Shown here in pieces: positions 22,879-33,483 of a stretch of DNA of 64,000 nucleotides; the first letter of the stretch is position 1; each line of letters starts with the position of its first letter. The notes below the pieces were generated by a model. The model was not told where the DNA came from, did no database searches, and saw nothing but the letters and a program-made list of their open reading frames with translations. The stretch covers positions 65,700,756 to 65,764,755 of the forward strand of contig CM060731.1 of the NCBI GenBank assembly GCA_030704615.1. Direction: 5' to 3'. Made by a program: the position numbers and the translations under genes. This DNA is from Takakia lepidozioides. Its lineage: Eukaryota; Streptophyta; Takakiopsida; Takakiales; Takakiaceae.

Positions 22879-24482
22879 TGCATGCTTAGTCCGGCTTAGC
22901 TAGCTCAGGAATCCAATTGCAAAAACTTGTATTGTACAAAATTTACTTTAAATGAAATGTTTCAAAATGTTGTGCTTCCTATTTTTGTTTGGAATGGCGA
23001 TGCATGGTGGTTGGCTAGTGTGTAGAAGGCATGCTAGCTTACAAAAGCGGGAGAGGTAAATTGGGTTAATCGTGTGTTTGCGCTGTGCCGAAATCGGGTG
23101 ACTCCCATCCAAGGGGCAAGGAAACTTGCGCCTTCTTTGGGAGTTCACGTGCTAGTGCGCACCTGGCGCGTGCGCGTACTATAACTCCTCACCGAGGGGG
23201 TTGCCTTGTAGTGCGGGCTAACGCGGAAGCTACGTGCTTCCGTTCACGTACTATAATCGTGTAGCCTCGGGACGAAGTCGTAGTGCGGCTTCGGCGTGTT
23301 CCCGTACCTCAGGCCAGCATTCCAAGGCGGACCCAATTGTAGTGATTGGGGCGCACGGTTGGTTCAAGGTTATCTTCCTAGTCAAAGAGGGTTCCAGGTG
23401 AACCCTTGCTCAAGGTGATGCCAAAAGCGGCATCAAGAGCGATCGCAAGCAATGTTGTTGTAGTAAGGCGATTCGATCCTCGGGGAGGATTGTTCCTTGG
23501 CCTTGAAGTAGGCCAAGAAGAGTGCACTGGGAGGAGCTGGAGAGGCTCCACCCTTGGCCAGGACTTGGAGGAAGTCGGCCGAACTAGCTAGTGGGAGAGT
23601 AGAGTCAAGTGGGGTTTGGTTCTTTGCCATGGGACGCCATGGTACGGAAACAAACTCCTTAATTTGGGACGCCACAACTTGGATGTTCGTTTCTACAAAA
23701 TGAACAAGTCGATGAGGACATCGACTCCCTGTTGGTAGGGGTGTGTGTCGCGGCCCTTTGCCTTGAGGGCAAGGGGGTCGGGACACATGAGGGGTTGCCC
23801 CTGTGGTGGGGGCAGCGGCAGCGATAGGTATGGGGGGCTGAAGCACCCTTGAGTGCCCAAGGCACCCAAGGAGGCGGAGGCGCTCACTAGGTGGAGCCCC
23901 GCACACCGGGTTGTGGTGGGGGTGGCTCCACAAGGGGTGGTGGTAGCTTAGCGGGACTTAGTGGGGGTGGCATAGGACTCACCATGGGGGCGGAGACCTC
24001 GTGGTGGGAGTCGTGGGGAGTCTTGGGACTCATCACGGTCCATAGGGGCCGTAGTGAGTGGGCCAAGACTCACCGCGACTCATCACCGGGAGTCGAGGGT
24101 TTTCGTGGTGGTTCGCCATAAAATGGCATGGCTGGTTGTGAAACCCCCGCGGACAGCTATAGAAGTATATATAAGGGGAGTAGTGACCCCGAGAACGGTG
24201 CAAGCCCGTTGGTGACCAAAAACTAGTGAGTAAGCAAGCGAGCCGGAAAGCGACCAAAGAGTGGGGAGCTGTTCCGGACTGCCATCTACCAAAGGGAATT
24301 CTCCTAGTCCCAAATAGGTGGAGGGTTTAGAGGGAAGCGAAGGGGGACCGTTATGTCCCGGTGAGCAGCCGAAGCTCCAAGTTGGCCCGGGCAGCCAGGT
24401 TGGGAGTCAGGCGCGCGCATCAAAGCGAGTAACTATGACTTGAAGGGGAGCTTATCGAAGTGAGGTGCGCGACACCGTGACA
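22879..24482 (+). mobile_element. Probable 3' LTR of the Gypsy element (single LTR)
   Basis: About 1.6 kb without coding signal, beginning TGCATGC right after the polypurine tract and ending CACCGTGACA, so it has TG...CA ends. A promoter-like TATATATAAG box lies about 300 bp before the end, consistent with U3-R-U5 order. The 5' LTR is absent, so the ends cannot be proved by comparison. Host-like coding sequence resumes a few bases later. Confidence 0.5.
24166..24175 (+). promoter_or_regulatory. TATA box inside the LTR
   Basis: TATATATAAG followed by GGGAGTAGTG, in the position expected for the LTR core promoter. Confidence 0.5.
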
Positions 24483-24489
24483 CCCCTTC

Positions 24490-25160
24490 AAAAGCTCCTT
24501 TCATAGAAAAGTCGAAACTAATTGTTCTAGACCTGAACGGGATCCTGTGCCACTCTATTCCTAACTTTCAGCCCAACCCGGCGTCATTGGCCATGGGTGT
24601 TTGACCACCAACAAGTATGTTTTCCCAAGGCCCCAGGTCTGCGAGTTTTTAAACCTTCTCTTCCGGTATTTCTACGTTGGGATATGGTCCTGTGCTTCCA
24701 AGGGGAATGTTGCAGACATCTTCAAAGTGGTCATGCAGGGGGTCAAGGGTTCTCCCCTCTTTGTGTGGTCACAAGAGGAGTGTGACCCCTTGACAGAGCC
24801 ACACCCCACAAAAGGGCCTGCCGTACAGAACTTACAGAAGAGACTGTCGAGGGTGTGGTCGGAATTTTCTGGATTTAACGAATCCAACACCCTCCTAGTG
24901 GATGATTCACCACACAAGGGGAGGGGAAACTCCCCTTTGAACATGGTCCATCCATTGTAGTTTGATGTCACTGGCAATGTCAGTGAGGGGCCCGATTCAG
25001 ACTACCTTTTAGAAACAGTCTGACCCTACTGCCAAGATTTGTTTTGCTCCAAGGATGTGCGTGTCTTCACAAGCACGCGGAAACTGACCCCGACTGGCAG
25101 CTTGAATGTGGGAGAGGATGGGGTCGTTGGGGGAAGTACTTTTGCGCCCATGCAGGTGAA
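24490..25160 (+). pseudogene. FCP1/NIF-like HAD phosphatase gene, broken
   Basis: SKLIVLDLNGILCH (24509-24550) is the HAD motif I in the DLNG form known from plant NLI-interacting-factor-like proteins. A one-base shift near 24600 leads into KYVFPRPQVCEFLNLLFRYF, YVGIWSCASKGNVADI (the Ser/Thr motif region), PLFVWSQEECDP, and NTLLVDDSPHKGRG (the motif III acidic pair). A TAG at 24958-24960 interrupts the frame before FDVTGNVSEGPDSDYLLETV. It begins right after the LTR, so its 5' part was lost or lies elsewhere. The family dephosphorylates Ser/Thr of proteins such as RNA polymerase II, but this copy cannot make the full protein. Confidence 0.6.
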
Positions 25161-26196
25161 ACTAACCTTATTGTTTGCAACATGACATCGAAGCCAAAGT
25201 CCATGTTTGTTTGTTCCCCCCGGATGCCCTCTCACGCAAGGCTGGCACTATATGTTTTGCAGGGACCACATGTACAGGGAAAGGCAGTGGGGTCGAATGT
25301 GAAGAAGGTGGGTCCTGCGCCTACGACCATAGTGCTACGGCGGCACATTCCGGATTCCCCCCTCGGCATGAGGAGGCAGCGCCCAAGGTATGGTTGTTCC
25401 CAGCCCCTCTCCACAAACCTACTTGGTTGGTTTCCTTTATGGATACACTTCCTGAAGCGTTGCAATGTGTATTCATTGCAGGTGAGCAAGAGGAGTGGGC
25501 TGTCCCCAGCACCATCATCGCAGCAAGACGTGGTTCCCCAGGCATGCATTCATGGCTCCTTGCTTTGCCTGGCTGGTTTTTAGTAGGGTTATTTTTGCCA
25601 GGAAGTTGTAGTGCTAGGGTCTGAGCAGGGTGTTTGTTAGCTTGCTCCGTGGAGGTGTGTTTATACCATTGCAACCACCAGAGTTCATGTTATTCTTATC
25701 CGTCTGACTAAACCTCTTTTTGCTGCTGCAGTTGAAGGCACGTGGGCAGCTTTCCTCAGTTGCCACCCTCAGCGACGAGCTTCGCTTCAAGGTACGTTGG
25801 TACACCGTGAATTGGCTGTTGATTCAGTATTGTGGCAACCAAGATCATTTCCATGCCCAGCTGCGCTTGACTTTCACCCTGTCATTGCTATGTTTGTTGC
25901 TGAGTGGACCCTGATGTTGGTGTCTGTAGATATCAGATCCTGTGTTTCTCCTGAACCCCCATGACAAGCGGTCAAAGACAGCCACCGCCAAGGCGGAAGT
26001 GGTGGGAATAGCTGGGGTTGACAAGTTCCACTGCAACATTCGATCCGGGTGGTACAAGGTGAAAGTCCACGAGATCATGCTTCCAAGTGTTACATTGTCT
26101 TGCCCAAATGTGGACGATGCCCCCCCCCCAGACCACATTAGCGCACGTGAAAGGCACGGTGACTTTGTGGCCAGAGAAGAGTATGAGGAAAGGTGA
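25161..26196 (+). other. Unrecognised exon-like open frames
   Basis: Open segments with possible splice borders lie at about 25180-25387, 25730-25791 and 25930-26196 (ISDPVFLLNPHDKRSKTATA...EYEER, stop). The last one follows a plausible TCTGTAG acceptor. I recognise no domain. They may be 3' exons of the HAD-like pseudogene or an independent fragment. Confidence 0.35.
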
Positions 26197-27238
26197 AAGT
26201 ATCAAGTGACATTTCATGTTTGTAGTCCCTGTTGGGTGTGTAATGATACTCATAGAAGTGTGTATGATACTCACGTTACCAGTTTTGAACATTTGGGCCA
26301 TGACAGTTTAAGTGATGTCCGGCAACCATGTATGTTGGCATTTAGTCTTGCTCATATGCAGGTGTGCCGTGATGGTCTCTAATTTGAATGTAATATCACA
26401 TTCCTGACTTGTCGTCGTGTCCGTCCACCTTCTATGTGTATGTGTGATGGTCTTTGGTCTCCCTGTTGCCTCGTCTATTTGGTTCATTAGCGTGATGTTG
26501 TGCATGCATCGTGGTCTGTGTTCTCAGTCTCGCCCAGTATCATTGCTTCTCAATTCCCCCTGCATATGGGGGAACCACTAAAACCAGTAGAATGCATCAG
26601 AACCATATTTTCAGCTTAGAATGCAGGTCAGTTGTGAGTTGGCCAAAGCAGTCCCGAGATGGCACAAGCACTCTGCGTCTTTCCACTAGCAGTCGTACCC
26701 GTCGCTGCCATTGCGTGGGGACGACACCACGCGTCGACCCACACACTCTCCACGTGGTCCCCGTGGATTCGTCTGCCGGAAGTTGTGCAGTTGACTTCGC
26801 CAGTGGCTGTTGCGACGTCACATGCAGCACTCCAAGTGATGTGGCCGACTGCGATGTGGCGACTTGGGCCCGTGGCCACGCGGCAGCATTGGCGCTCGTC
26901 GCGGCGCCGCCACATCGGCATCCACGTCCGCATCCACGTCCGCGTCCATGTGTCACCGCGCCCCGGGTGAGTCAGTCCACTCATCCAGAGGGAAAAGTCA
27001 AAGTCAGCCCAAAAGGTCAGACACACGGGCGGCCCGCCTGGTTACGCCACGTGGTTCTTCAGCATTAATTGCATTAATTGCTGAGCAGTTGTTCGCGCGT
27101 CTGCGTCCTTTACCACTCCAATCATTGGATGTCCAACCCAACTACCACGTCTGTTGTAACTAGTCTGTTGTAACTTCCAGTCGATCCCAATTTTTTGACT
27201 TTTACGACTCAAAATGAGTCGTTACCCCAGTGGTAAAT
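26197..27238. other. No gene recognised; locally GC-rich
   Basis: From 26640 to 27060 the DNA is GC-rich and open in several frames on both strands, which is a composition effect. ATCCACGTCCGC-like words repeat at 26918-26953. No domain or RNA gene is seen. Confidence 0.45.
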
Positions 27239-27257
27239 GACACGAATGCTTCTAGTG
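27239..27257 (+). repeat. 19-bp direct repeat at inversion junction 1
   Basis: GACACGAATGCTTCTAGTG occurs here and again at 35772-35790 in the same orientation. Each copy sits exactly where half of the split methyltransferase-like gene begins. Confidence 0.9.
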
Positions 27258-30070
27258 AAGTGAATGTCGTCAACGACATTCAATCTGGATCTATGATTGC
27301 AATCCTTATGAAGCCACATTTTTTCCCAAAAAAAACAGTAGAGTTTTCAGTATGACATTGCACCTGTACACAACTCGCATCATGGCCCACTCTCCTCCAA
27401 CCTGACTGTCAAAGTCGTTGGACCGTAAAATGTTACCATCTTTGGAGAACTCCCGGAAAAAACAGTATCTCCAGGTGAGACCTCTCCACTTCCTTATGTA
27501 TGCCTCCAATGACATTTGGGGAGGGGAAACAATCGAAATGTTCAGGTCCTTCAAAGTCTGATCCAGCACAATGACGGCGCGCTTTTCGAGCTGCAAATTG
27601 TATATTTGTCAGAATTGCAAATAAGATACTCATCACATACTTGAAGAAAGAAAACGGCATATTTGAATACACACACTGACTCCAAAATGTAGCCTTGTGG
27701 AGCCAGTTATCAAACACCAAATCACTGATTTCTTCCACCTTTGTGCCAGGCTGTATGGTGCTCTTTGGGAACCGATTCAAGTCCTTTACTGTTTGATCTG
27801 AGTTCCATATCTCCAGCCACCTTATTTTTGTTTGTGGGTCGACCATCGATATGGCCAGCCGGTGCAATTTCTCCTGCTGCATCTCCGGATGCACATGCTT
27901 GTCATAGTGTGTTTTGATCTGCTGAAGGAACCCAGAACCAAGTCCAGGATCTACTATTCTAAGCTGCTTTCCGAAGGCGGACATCAATTTGGTTCTTCGC
28001 ATTTCAAACTCCTTCTTTATTGCAGCTTCCACACCCTTTGATGTCCTTAGTTCCTCTGGTGTAGTGCGGTAATATTCGGATTTTCCCTTCTCAGCTGCCT
28101 CTGCAGTTCTTGCTGCATTGATTCAAGTAGTGATTAGCACCGAAGGGACTACAAACATGTATTCGAAAAGTAAACTGAGTACAGACTCGGGCTTACCGCA
28201 TACATGTACTCCAGAAACGCCTCTCGTGTCAAAGAATACCAAGTGCCTGCAGCTCTTCCCGTTTCGCACTTCTTGATTATATTGGGTGGAAGTACTGTCC
28301 GAAAATCATCCAGCTTCATCAGACCAATCCTCTGAATTCGGAATAGTGTGTGGACCAAGCTTGTTGTCACATGCGATTTCTCTGTCGATCTGCAAAAACA
28401 TTGGAAACATTGCATTCCTTAACACTGTTTTTTGGGGATTAATAAGACACTACAGAGGGAATGAAATCTCCTGGATGACTTACTTGTTCACGTCATGCAT
28501 AGTTGTAAGAAGCCTAGCGATGTCGTTTCCAGGATCCAAAACCATTGCCTCCACAACAACATGCTTGTCTTTGTCTTTCGCATGGTGTTTCTAAATGTAT
28601 CCCATCCATGCCAGCAATCGGTGGTTGTCGTCCCAGACGTAGAACATGTGGTTGCAGAATTGCTGGGTGTTCTTTTCCATCATGAGGCCCAGCTCGAACT
28701 CCTCATTGGCATCTTTCCAGCACTCATCCCAGTTATCACTGATCTCTGGAGACACTAATGTGCTTTTCCCATTTATACCCGTCAGTGACACATAAAAAAC
28801 TTGTGCACCAAGTCTATATCCATGCACAAAATCACTCTCCAATTTTGTTATGTCATGGGAAAGAGGTGGACGCACAACAGGCATATATCATCCGGCACAG
28901 AGGGATGTCCAGACGCCCTCCAGATACGAGCATGTCCCTTATAACCTCATGAGAGTTTACCTTCTGGAATGACATGAGTTCTTTCACCTTGTCAAGGTAG
29001 TGCACTTCAGATTTATCTGCTTCATCTGTATTCTCTGAGCTTTTTCCGGACTCGTCCCCATCTCCAGATCCTTTCCCCTCTGATCCTGTAGGCATGGACC
29101 TCACAGTTTTCTGCACGATGCCATTCAATTCTGACTGAGTAATTTGCAAATAGTGAACGGCGGTAACGACCATCACTCTGTCTCCAAGAAACTCACTATG
29201 AATGGTGTGTGAAACAATTCAGCACAATCTACACAAGCAAAGCTGATCCTGCCGTATTCAAAACAAAAGCGAGAGCGATAGCGAACGACGTTAACGACAA
29301 TCACAAAGATAAGGACCTGCCGGATCGGTGTTGTGTAATGACATCTATGTGTAAGTGATTGGCGGCAACGACATTCAGTATAGTTTAGGGCGGACAGTAA
29401 GTGCAGATTATTCAGATTGACTCCATTGTGATTACCGTCGCCAACATGAGAAGAGGAAGGACTGCTTGAAAGGCAATCAGACAGACTGTATGATCTGAAC
29501 AATGATGATTGACGGTACCGTTAGTCACCCACTCATTGTGCGGTAAACCCTTAGCAGAGGAGTAGAAAGCAAATCACCGTTGTGATGGTCGGTAGCGACA
29601 ATCCCTGTCTGGGACATTCCACTCAATCTCTACGCAGATCTTCAACAATGAAATGTAAGTTAGAGAAAACTTACTGGCGCCTTCTTAGGTTTTGAAATTG
29701 GATCCCCTTCTGCAGCTTTCCTCTTCCCTCTCACATCTGCTGGAATTTCTGTCTGCTCTAGGGTTTCTGGACCTTCTCCCGGTTCGGCGTTCCTCGTGCT
29801 TCCACCTCCTTTAGTGTCCCTGCGAGTCATCTCTGCATCCACAGGCTGGCGCACTTTTATCGCCGACTGTGTCACAGCCGCTGCCTCAGTCTCCGTCTGC
29901 TCTTGTGAATCAGTCTCCGCGTTCACCTGCTGCCTTGGCCCTGTGTTCTCCAACAAACGACGCCTCGTCATTTGCTCTCTTGCTCTACGTCTCTCTCTAA
30001 GGGAAGTAAAATAAAGAGACTTTCTTCTCTTTCGTATTGTAGAAGGAACCCTCTCCAGCTTGACTACCAC
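27258..30070 (-). pseudogene. Repeat-family gene, copy B, 5' half (methyltransferase-like family)
   Basis: Exons on the minus strand: 29675-30070 (Met start, Arg-rich KRRKSLYFTSLRERRRAREQ, ends KKAP), 28484-29134, 28197-28389, ~27677-28112 and 27370-27596. The last three match copy A at 1-1015 nearly residue for residue. This copy therefore supplies the N-terminus missing from copy A: a basic, probably nuclear segment, an acidic/Ser linker (SGDGDESGKSSENTDEADKS) and a conserved unknown domain (VWDDNHRLLAWMGY). It is broken by a frame change near 28880, a TAG after MGYI near 28590, and loss of a G at the donor near 27677. It stops inside the long intron at 27258; the matching 3' half is at 35791 on the other strand. 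Confidence 0.65.
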
Positions 30071-30816
30071 TCTCTCTCTAAGCGCGAAAAGTAGAAAAAC
30101 GCAGTGACTCCCGATTTCTTGCGGGATTGCCTGCGTTGTTGCTTGTCTCTAGAAGCATCGGATTCCCTCTCGCGTGACCGTTACACATAGTCGTTCCCTT
30201 ATTAGTGCACATGCCAGCAATTGGTGTACAGCTGTTCGTATCATTTATGGATGTCTGACGTATGTCGCCCAAATAAACGGCGTGTTCTTTATTAGAACGG
30301 TTTCAATATTTAAAAATAACAGCGAATCCCAGAAATCTTGGCGCACAGTCTTACACAAATAAATGTAAATGAACGAGAGTTTGATGACAAATTAACATAC
30401 ACGGTCATCCTTGTTAGCCAAACCCCACATTCGTTTCACATTTGGAACTTTCCAGGTACGCATGATCATTGGTAGTAGTATAAAGATACATTTACTTAAT
30501 CTGCAATCCCATCCTCAGATCCTGTGGCATGCTTCCAGGAAGTCGGCTTTGTTATTGGGTTTATTGATGAGGTTCTGATTAACGGTTTAACAGCTGCCGA
30601 CACTGCTCCTAGGGATACTCTGACCACTGGGCCCACAAGAAAAGTAATTAAAATGGACGGCTGCATATCTGGAAAGAAACATAATATGCACAGTCGTTGT
30701 CTGAGCTTCCTCCGCCATATTCTCTGCTCATTCTTCAACTGTGTTCTGGAGACATCAGTAAACCGATTTACACTAGATCTGCGATAGCAAGGTATAAACG
30801 TACGTGAGGAAGGAAG
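30071..30816. other. Spacer between divergently placed fragments
   Basis: Lies between the start of the methyltransferase-like copy B (minus) and the transposase N-terminus (plus). It may hold the promoters of both. No specific site is clear. Confidence 0.4.
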
Positions 30817-33104
30817 ATGGCTTCCTCTGAAGCGGAGTTCTTCTCTGACGACAAACTAGTGCCGTTCTTCCAGGAAGTCCTTGACAATGGATTTGCAATT
30901 GTTCTGGCTACCCGTTTTCAGCTGCAGAATGGCTCCATCTTTTTGGAGAAAGAGGTGTACGATCTTAAAGGGAAGTTGTTGAAATATTCTTTCCAAAACC
31001 GTGATGAGACGGCTCATATCAGCCAGTGGAGAGTGCGTCCTGGTCGATACAGAGTACTTGGAGAGCCTCGGCGAAAGTCCCTTGGGTCATATGTGACATC
31101 CGGGACTGCTACTTCGGTGTTGAAGACAAGAGGGAGGTGGTGGTGAAAAAAGAACAGACGTCCTCCACTCCAATCGTTGAGCTTTCGGATTCGTCCGATG
31201 ATGACATAAGTGAAATTCCAAATCCAGTCCTTCCTACTGTGGTTGAAGAAGCTGATGAAGAAGAGATTTGTAGTGTCATTCCAAAATTGCGGGCGATGGG
31301 AGGAATGGCTGGATTCAAAAGTGAGTTGCGGGGAATTGATTGGGAATCTTTGAAGCAGGTGCCTGTGAAGTTCTTGCTGGAGACTTTTGATGGCGATATC
31401 CTATTCGTAGTCTGACTTCTTCCTTCTTGGGCCTTTATGCGGGTGTTTCCCGAACTCCTGTTTAATCAACCTCGATACTGTCTCAACACTCTCCCTGTAA
31501 TCCCCCTTCGAGACATGATGGTTATGGAATCCGAAATGCACACAAGCTCTTGTCATTGTTTTCAAACGGTGGACAACATAGTACATTCTTGCTCCGCAGA
31601 GCGCCAAGCAGGATGGCACAAGTTTGCAGAATTTGCAGACGAAAGTGTTTGCTGGTGGAGGGGCAGTCCCAGGCTGAAATGGATTTTCCGCCAGACCCTC
31701 CCATTCGCTTTGATTATGAACCCCAGACTGAAGAAAATGTCTGCAATTCAAATTATCACACCTAAGGTGTCCATTGCAAACTGTCCTCCTGAAAACAAGC
31801 TTGTCATCATTCTGAATATTGGATGTTTTTGTTCTGCACCACGGGTGCCCGTCGTGTTTCTTGTCCATTCCATGCATCATGATTGTTACACCTCCAACTC
31901 GCGGAGGAGGAGGCAGCAATTGCTCTTGGCGCAAGCAAGTCCTTCTTGGAAAGCCATATTTTGAGTGAAGGGGATTCTGTGGGGACTAAACTTGACGGTG
32001 CAACATTGGACCTGGTCATGGATCATTTCTCCACTTTAAATTCACCTAACATTCGGCATCAGATCAATGCATTGAGAATGGGCTCTGGAATCAGAGGCTA
32101 CATAGACAACATTTTGGAATTGAAACGAGTCAGCAAATACGATTACATCCAGGACAATGTATTCCCAGGTCAAGGTGCCATCAAAGTTTTTCTTTTCAAA
32201 ATGTCGACTGTTGGGGAGGGCAGTGGGGTTAGCCTCGTGAAGCGGATGCAGAAGACTGGGGACTTGCAGAACTATTTTCTTATGTTTGATCATGTGAAAC
32301 GAGTGAAGGATTGGACAACAATGGCTTGTCATGTCTACGATCCAGTGTACCAATGAGTTATGACAATTGCAGTTTGTGACATGCAATCCGAGGATACGGA
32401 ATCCCAGAAGCTCATGTGGAATTCCCTGATACGTGTCATGGGCTGCCATCTCCAATTTCGCAGGTTTCATGGCGGATAGTGCTCAAGCAAATTTCAATGC
32501 TGTTCGTATTGTCTTCGGATCGGGCGACCCAAAAGTGCCTATGCCAGGAAGAGAGCGTACATGTCTATTCCATTGGACACAATCTCTGGAAAACATACAA
32601 AGTCGGACATCAAACTAGAGATGCAGACTCAGCACCGTAAATTGTGCAAAAAGTACAAAGATGCTAGAACAATGAAGGAGGCGGACACTTTGTTCCAGAC
32701 AATTTGTGCCTGGTGGTTCTCTTCTGGAGCTGCATCACTTGAGAGTATGAGAGCATTGGAAGATTGGCTGGCGTTTTGGCACTTCCGGTATAGACAGTGG
32801 GGAGCAACCATGCCATTGGTACGAGGCTTATATTTATTGCTTTATTCATACATTTGCTTTCCATTTTATTGTATCCTCGCTATCTTTATGTTGTTTTCTG
32901 TTCACTGTTTTGAAGTGTGGTTCTGCACTTTGCAGAACATGTCCATTGAGGAAATGGCGGACATGCCATCTTGCAATTTGGCAGAAACTGTGCACAACGC
33001 ATGGTTGCAGCAGTCTGGGAAACGAGGTCGGGGATTTGTATGTGGCAACAATAGACGATTTGATACGTGCCTTGCAACAACAAACCCGATACCGTGATTT
33101 CTTA
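30817..33104 (+). pseudogene. MULE-like transposase (copy 2), rearranged
   Basis: Plus-strand order: an N-terminal segment starting MASSEAEFFSDDKLVPFFQE, with a frame change near 31100, then DISEIPNPVLP and LLETFDGDILF to 31406. A flipped block (31407-31900) follows, then AEEEAAIALGASKSFLESHI and the catalytic region. MTIAVCDMQSEDTESQKLMW (about 32358-32418) and GFMADSAQANFNAVRIVFG (about 32462-32515) give the first acidic residues of a DDE-type core, and RERTCLFHWTQSLE the C/H pair after it. The helical SGAASLESMRALEDWLAFWH and, after an intron near 32818-32937, NMSIEEMADMPSCNLAETVH close the shared part. Frame changes near 32356, 32440 and 32640 make it inactive. Assignment to MULE rests on the GCM/WRKY-type finger, the DDE order, and the SWIM finger in the sister copy at 17.8 kb. 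Confidence 0.65.
31407..31900 (-). pseudogene. Zinc-finger segment of the MULE-like transposase, inverted
   Basis: On the minus strand it reads VGGVTIMMHGMDKKHDGHPW, CNGHLRCDNLNCRHFL, FVCKFCKLVPSC, ACVHFGFHNHHV and HPHKGPRRKKSDY. Cys pairs plus a closing C-x-H-x3-H-x-H match the GCM/FLYWCH/WRKY-like fingers found upstream of MULE cores. It lies between two plus-strand parts of the same transposase. Turning it back joins SDY to AEEEAAIALGAS in frame at 31901, which supports a local inversion rather than a separate gene. Confidence 0.7.
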
Positions 33105-33483
33105 CGAGGTGGGTTTCCTCTTTGCTGATTTCAGAAAAATGCTACCACAAGATGAAGAGCCATTCATCTTCCCATCGCAAGTTGAGCAAGTTTTCTTTTC
33201 AGATGACACCCATGCGTTGGGATGGAAGGTGGTTCTTCACAAGGACCCCCGGGCCAAACGAGTCGTGGCCGACGTCCATGATCTGGACCTAGGGGAGAAT
33301 GCCGACCACGAGGGTCTAAGGGAACCACAAAATCTACCAGATACGGCCGAACCAGTCTCTTTGGAAGGAGCAGTTACCTTTAATGAGGAAGACATTCCAG
33401 GGTCGGTAATTACCGCAAGGCAAATTGCAGATGTGGGTAGTGAAGGGGAAGATTATTTGGATATAGATAGTGAGCCCAGCTGA
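33105..33483 (+). pseudogene. CACTA/TNP2-like C-terminal segment fused to the MULE remnant
   Basis: After the word TTACGAGGTGGG, shared with the copy at 19.03 kb, the two copies diverge completely. Here the sequence encodes FADFRKMLPQDEEPFIFPSQ, VEQVFFSDDTHALGWKVVLH, and an acidic tail ending DIDSEPS with a stop at 33481-33483. The PFxxxSQVxQVFF...GWKVV pattern resembles the DUF4216-type region of En/Spm (CACTA) TNP2 proteins. Similarity is by eye, so the family is tentative. Confidence 0.4.

Noticed and set aside
26511-27070. Several overlapping open frames of 100-185 codons on both strands
   Set aside because: They overlap in GC-rich DNA with few stops in any frame and contain no domain or splice logic.
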